DNA from: Eurosta solidaginis
Lineage: Eukaryota > Arthropoda > Insecta > Diptera > Tephritidae
DNA: 64,000 nt
Direction: 5' to 3'
Assembly: GCF_040869045.1 (NCBI RefSeq)
Contig: NC_090323.1
Span: forward strand, 270,076,392-270,140,391
A model generated the notes under the pieces. It ran no database searches, was not told where the DNA came from, and saw only the letters and a list, made by a program, of their open reading frames with translations. Every line of letters starts with the position of its first letter. The stretch's first letter is position 1. The translations under genes were made by a program, and so were the position numbers. Shown here one piece after another: positions 59,212-64,000 of this stretch.

Positions 59212-59469
59212 TTGTAACTTTTACATGTGTACATAATAGTTTGCTGTATTTTTCAAATCTCTTTGTAACTGATTATATAGTATAAAGATACCATTTCAAA
59301 TTTTGATTTGGGAGTTATTCCATTTTTATTGGACTTATTTCATTTGGGATTTATTTCACTGCACCGCGCTGGCGCCCAAAATTTTCGCAATACCCTGTGT
59401 AAGTCGCATAGTAATACGAACTAACATTTGTACTTGCACTGCGTCATCCTGTACAGTATACAGTAGAGA

Positions 59470-61407
59470 TATACCCCGCCGATGAACGCCGCCGCCAATT
59501 TGGGTCGGTTTTCGCACGCCGCCGCCGAATGTCAAAAATATCGGCTCGGCGGCGGCGGCGGCATTCGGCGCGTTACTATATTTTCTACTCGTTTATGGCT
59601 GTTTAGGTTATTTATTGTTCATGTCGAAAATTGGTTGGATATGGTCGAAAGTGGCATCAACAGATGCGCATCACTGTCAGTTATAAGAAACTAATCGCGA
59701 AATTTAACTCTTTCTAACTGTTCAAAAGATATTTAAAAAAAACAGGCGCTTTAAATGTCAGCTTAAGACGGACTTTGCATCACCCAATTCAAAGAAAAGT
59801 TATATAATAAATTTATATGGTCGCTTTGCATATTTAAAAAAAAAAATGTATAATGAACAATGAATTCAAATAAAATGACCAAAAGCGAATAGTTTTCAAA
59901 TTGTCATCAAGTTGTTAAAAAAAAAAGTAAATTACCCCAAAAAGGTGCCGATTTAAAAAAAATGTATATTGCGATTGGCTGAAAAAATAAGAGAAATCAG
60001 TGATGCAAATCCTTTAGTAGGTTCTAGGGGCAAAACACTCCATTGAATTGATTCTTACCTCATACTTAAGTCTACGATATATGTACGTATAAGAAGGGTG
60101 TGAAAAACAATTGGCCTTATATTCAAACAACTGTTGTTTCTTTGCGAAACTATCTGAAATATTAATATTGATTTTCACACTTCATCCTTCAACACCCAAG
60201 TCTCCCTGTTGGCGGCCCTATCCAAAACTAGTCCCTTGGAGTGAATTACATTGATTATATCCTTATCAAGTTTAAATAGCACCAACACGTTACGGCTCCT
60301 TTTACAAATGTGAATACGTAGGCACATGTATTTACCAGGTGAGGTTCTGTCCTTCGCAAGAACACTCAATGTGGTGAAGCAAAAGCTTTCCCAAGACAGT
60401 CGAACTAATGACCGTGTGTGCTACTACCCTAACGTAGTGGACAGTCGAACTAGTCTGAAAACTGAAGCTACGCGGTCATCAATAATGAGCTCTTATATCA
60501 TAAGGCCGGAAAACAGCAGTTAACATCTTTCAACTTAGAATCGGTCGACTTTCATTCTAAAATATCGTTTTGATTTAACGAAGACTATTGAAATGAATGT
60601 TGTGAACACCAACGTCGGCAAACTTTGGTCCACGTTTTAAAAAAATTTTAATTATGTAGATGCGCCGAGGCTTATACGATTTCACACATGTGTTACGCAA
60701 TGATATCCACTTAGACTGCTTATTATTTCGAGGGCGACATCCTTGGCCGAATAGTTACTCCCTAACGTTTCAAGATGTTTTTTTGGTGAAGCTCGGCAGC
60801 ATAAAATATCTGTCAGAAAGTCTTCGGAGCTACACCTAGAGCTTCTAGGAAAGTGACGTCGACGAAGGTATGAGATTGAAGTCGCAGTCCTATAGCTTCT
60901 GTACTGGCATATGGTGTGAGGTTGAGGAGGCATGGTAGCGACTGATGGGCGCAATTGCTACTGTTCGCACATCGGGAATTGTAGCTCTTAAAAACACCCG
61001 AAAAAATTTGAGGCGAAATGTGCCACGAGAGTCATGAGTATTAATAGACCATTAATAGCAACCTTAAGTCGCCTTTGTGCGCGACCGGCAAGGAGCCACA
61101 AATGATTTAAAGAAATTGTGTTCGCGACGATTATTAGGAGTTAACCCTAAGTGAAACTACGCTTTGCACGAGATATACAGACAAAAGTGTGACTATTTTA
61201 TGTATCTCTATTTCTTTTCAGCAGACGCAGCAGTACCAATTCCAAAGACCGGGGTTAGGTTCGAAGCCTCTCTGGAGTAAGCGCACGAGGGACAATCCCT
61301 CCGCAAGGAGCCACTCCTGAAAATTTTTGAACGGTGTGTGAAAAATCAATCTTTTTAAAGTAAGAACAGAGCCTACGCCGCCGCCGCCGATTAAGTTATC
61401 GGCGTAA
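59470..61407. repeat. Region bounded by CGCCGC-rich blocks
   Basis: The left block (59476-59572) has arms of cgccgccgcc and ggcggcggcggcggc forming an internal inverted repeat. The right block (61376-61402) has cgccgccgccgccgat followed by atcggcgtaaa. The outer ends share only cgccgat-aac in inverted form, so a single element from 59470 to 61407 is a guess. The interior has no recognised gene; the open frames at 60175-60369 and 60682-60954 lack motifs. Confidence 0.35.
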
Positions 61408-61410
61408 ACC

Positions 61411-64000
61411 TCTAGTATACAGTTAAGCTCGCTGCCATCACAAAATGTCTATATGAAAGTTTCCACATTTTCACTCTTTACTAAACCTCTTATTCTACCA
61501 TAGTGTTAAAATTTTATGATATTTCCTGGTCTTTAATCGTCTCAACCAAGATTTATCAGGCATCTGGGCACCATACACAATATCATTATGCCAATATGCA
61601 ATATACCTACAATGTATTTGCGACTTTTACACATAAAATATTTCCTCTTCAATCTTACCGTCAATTTGCATATTTCAGCTTATTGAACTTATTTTCAATA
61701 CAACATAAAAGCTATAAAGCCACACAAAGTGGCATTTTACATTCAACGCCAGAGGCGTGAATGAACCCCAAGAAACTTTACAGTGTAATAAAATTTTATT
61801 CGATTTTCGATCGACCAAACAGCGCCGTTGATCGTTTCCTCTATGAATTTTTGATAACTATTGAACCCTCAAGTGGAGTTAACAACTCCTTTGTTGTAGC
61901 CGATCAATAAACAGAATTGCAAAACATCGCAGCCTAATTCGTATGCAATGCAATATTGGGCACATTCAAAAAAAACCACAACGGTTAATCAGTCGTTGAG
62001 TGATAACTTTCTGAACGCAGCGTTGAGTAGTTACGACCCCGCACAATGTTTGCAATTTTACTGAGCAGAAATTTTTTTCGCTACATTTGCTGAACGTGTT
62101 TATTCGGCTGTCTGGCAGTTGGTTATAAATAAAATATTTATTTTTTATATTATGGTGAAGTGCAAAAATAATTTATGCCTTTTCGTTAAAATTAAAGCTT
62201 AGTTATTTCATTTGGCAATTGGCTCAACTCGCCGTTCAGAGAACAAATTTTCGACCACTCAACTGACGGAAACATGTTTGTAGCGTATCCAAAAAAATAG
62301 TGTTTCCTGGAAGCGCCCATAATTGCAGCAATGTATTGATCATAACAGCAGCCAGATTAGCAGCGGCAGCAGCAGCCACATTGGTGGTGGCATTTTTCCG
62401 ATTCAGTTTATGTCGTGGAATAGCCTGGAGATCGATGTGTGGCGTAATGAAATTTATGTCGCTTAGGCAGAGAAATGTGAGGGGGAAATTTTTCTTTATC
62501 TCAGTGTATAAAGTGAATTTCAAATTCTTTGATTTCATGATGGGAACAAAAGATTTTAATTTTGAATAAAATTGTTATTGATTTTTTAAATCAATTTGAT
62601 TGCAATCTAAGATTCTTTCAAGGGGAAATCAGTGCCAGGTGTTGTTATCCGAATAACTGATTGCTTCTTCTTGATTATTTTCCATACAGCGCCTTTGTAC
62701 AACAATATGTTAGTTAATTGAAATCAATTAAAATTTTTCTTTTGACTTGACATTCTTCGGCAATTCGAATTGGTTGAATTCGCTTTGCCATCACCTTGTA
62801 TCGATTCACCTTGATTTCTTTGTTCAGCGCATGGTTTTTTTTTTTTATACGAGGGGGAAGCATCGTAATCCTCAAAGTCAGTGTGGGACTTTAACCGCAC
62901 TAAACTCCTACCGTCTGAGTACCATTTACCCCCGGTACTACCATCAAGTATTCCGTTCTGCGCATGGTGGTACAATTGATTTGGGTTAGCTGCAAATTTA
63001 GAATTCCAGAATGTGTAAAATATCTTAAATCAAATTTATACGGTCTTCCGACAAAGGTTTGAATTGGATCCGGTCAGAGAGGTTCATCATGAGTAAAGCT
63101 TGGTTCTCTAATCTGTGCTGTACTTAATTTCACGTCCATGGCAAAGTTCTCAATTTTATTTAAAAATTCAGAATGTTTTTGAATGGGTAGCTACTCTCCG
63201 TACCTAAGGAGAATTCATTTTATCAACTAGCGAAGAATCTGCCTATTAGTTATTGGAACACCCTTCTTTTTTTTATTGCTGATATGAATTTCATATAATG
63301 GATGCAGCAGTCTTATTCAGGAATTTCATGCAAATACGAAACTTTCCCCTCTAATGCGCAAACAGTGCTCCTCGGACTTAAGCAAACTTGTTTTAATTTT
63401 CATTGACACTTTTTACGGTCGTTCGCCTACAGATGCTCCCGTTGTAACGCACCCCTCCCGCCAAATAACTTCATTCTGAATACTTCGTACATCTCAGCCC
63501 CATTCAATATCATCAACAATTAAATTTTAATGGGTCGAAATATTAAAGGAATTTCAAGTCTGTTCACAAATCGCACGATGGGAACGTTGTGATGAAGATT
63601 TGATAGGTGAAGTCATCCCTGCCTTTTAACCCGTCGTTCGTTCTCCGCCAAGCAAGCGCAGAATGCGAATTGGCGAAATTTGCAAATTTTAATTTCACAG
63701 AAAATATGACTGTGAACTAACAGTTGGTAGCTAACTATTTTATTACTTTTAATATTTTGTTTGTTTATTATTGCTCTGTTTTCTTTTAATTTTGTTGTTT
63801 TGTTGCTTCACTCTGAAAATTATCAACTAAGTAAAGTTGTACAACATATGAACAAAAATGCTTACATACATATGTATATACCTGTAGGATATACAATTTG
63901 ATGGTCAATTGTAATAATACATAGATAGAATCCAATGATGCACAGAACCGGGTAGTCGAATCCGGAGAACCGGGTACTATGCTCAAACTGGCTTATGTGC
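61411..64000. other. Terminal spacer without supported gene
   Basis: A GCA/GCC triplet run at 62359-62380 gives alanine runs on both strands. A GC-richer segment at 62850-62965 ('cgagggggaagcatcgtaat', 'cccccggtactaccatc') reads like a fragment of a dispersed retroelement, unnamed. No complete gene was seen. Confidence 0.35.

Larger units (their letters stand above)
56365..59365 (+). mobile_element. Mutator-like element (MULE) with FLYWCH and RING
   Basis: Left end ggtgcagtgaaataactccc and right end (inverted) ggtgcagtgaaataaatccc agree at about 34 of 38 positions. The flanks carry a perfect 8-bp duplication gcgctggc (56357-56364, 59366-59373); taking one base less of the left end gives 9 bp, gcgctggcg. 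Both sizes fit MULEs. The left ~300 bp is an array of gggagttatttcat-type motifs in both orientations, with a few more at the right end. The gene within has a FLYWCH finger, MULE core and RING finger. A MITE sits at 58014-58520. The good ends suggest a fairly recent insertion, but the transposase gene is incomplete. Confidence 0.85.

Noticed and set aside
62236..62569. Overlapping frames of 89-100 codons on both strands
   Set aside because: Both depend on a GCA/GCC triplet run. Neither strand has a recognised motif or splice context.

Overview
The window is AT-rich, repeat-dense nuclear DNA of a higher fly (Schizophora, most likely a tephritid fruit fly). This rests on the one recognisable conserved host gene (mitochondrial succinyl-CoA ligase alpha), the short GT-AG introns, DINE-1-like non-autonomous Helentrons and several fly-type transposon families. 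The species cannot be fixed from the sequence alone.

Layout. 0-1.7 kb: 3' ends of two decayed non-LTR elements. 3.1-10.2 kb: a decayed hAT element (8-bp target duplication with one mismatch) split by a nearly full-length but frameshifted LINE (ORF1 with a DUF4780-like domain; ORF2 with endonuclease, reverse transcriptase and RNase H). 10.4-13.6 kb: a MITE inside a MITE, a LINE 3' relic, a tRNA-derived SINE interrupted by a Harbinger-like element, and a 49-bp perfect inverted repeat. 14.66-15.66 kb: intact, uninterrupted succinyl-CoA ligase alpha. 17.9-28.9 kb: DINE-1-like elements, a SINE, inverted arrays of short motifs, and simple repeats. 29.5-36.5 kb: two MITEs, a PIF/Harbinger transposase gene whose intron carries a ~1-kb palindrome, an intact five-exon DUF4806-like gene on the minus strand, a Harbinger-like element with a Myb/SANT remnant, and a LINE relic. 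39.9-41.6 kb and 47.0-49.4 kb: two further Helentrons, the second with a 13-unit, ~130-bp minisatellite showing higher-order structure.

Two elements stand out. At 43,098-46,319 is an apparently complete hAT transposon: perfect 8-bp target duplication, imperfect terminal repeats, and a two-exon 589-residue transposase that splices in frame and keeps the D, D, W and E residues at nearly Hermes spacing. At 56,365-59,365 is a Mutator-like element with good terminal repeats and a perfect 8-bp (or 9-bp) duplication. It codes for a FLYWCH finger, a MULE core (partly deleted) and a C-terminal C3HC4 RING finger reached through a -1 frame change at a T-rich slippery-type heptamer.

Only two genes look intact and possibly host-functional: succinyl-CoA ligase alpha and the DUF4806-like gene. 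Most of the rest is nested transposon, and target duplications let the insertion order be read in several places. Splice structures, domain calls and repeat boundaries were worked out by eye; no search or alignment program was run.
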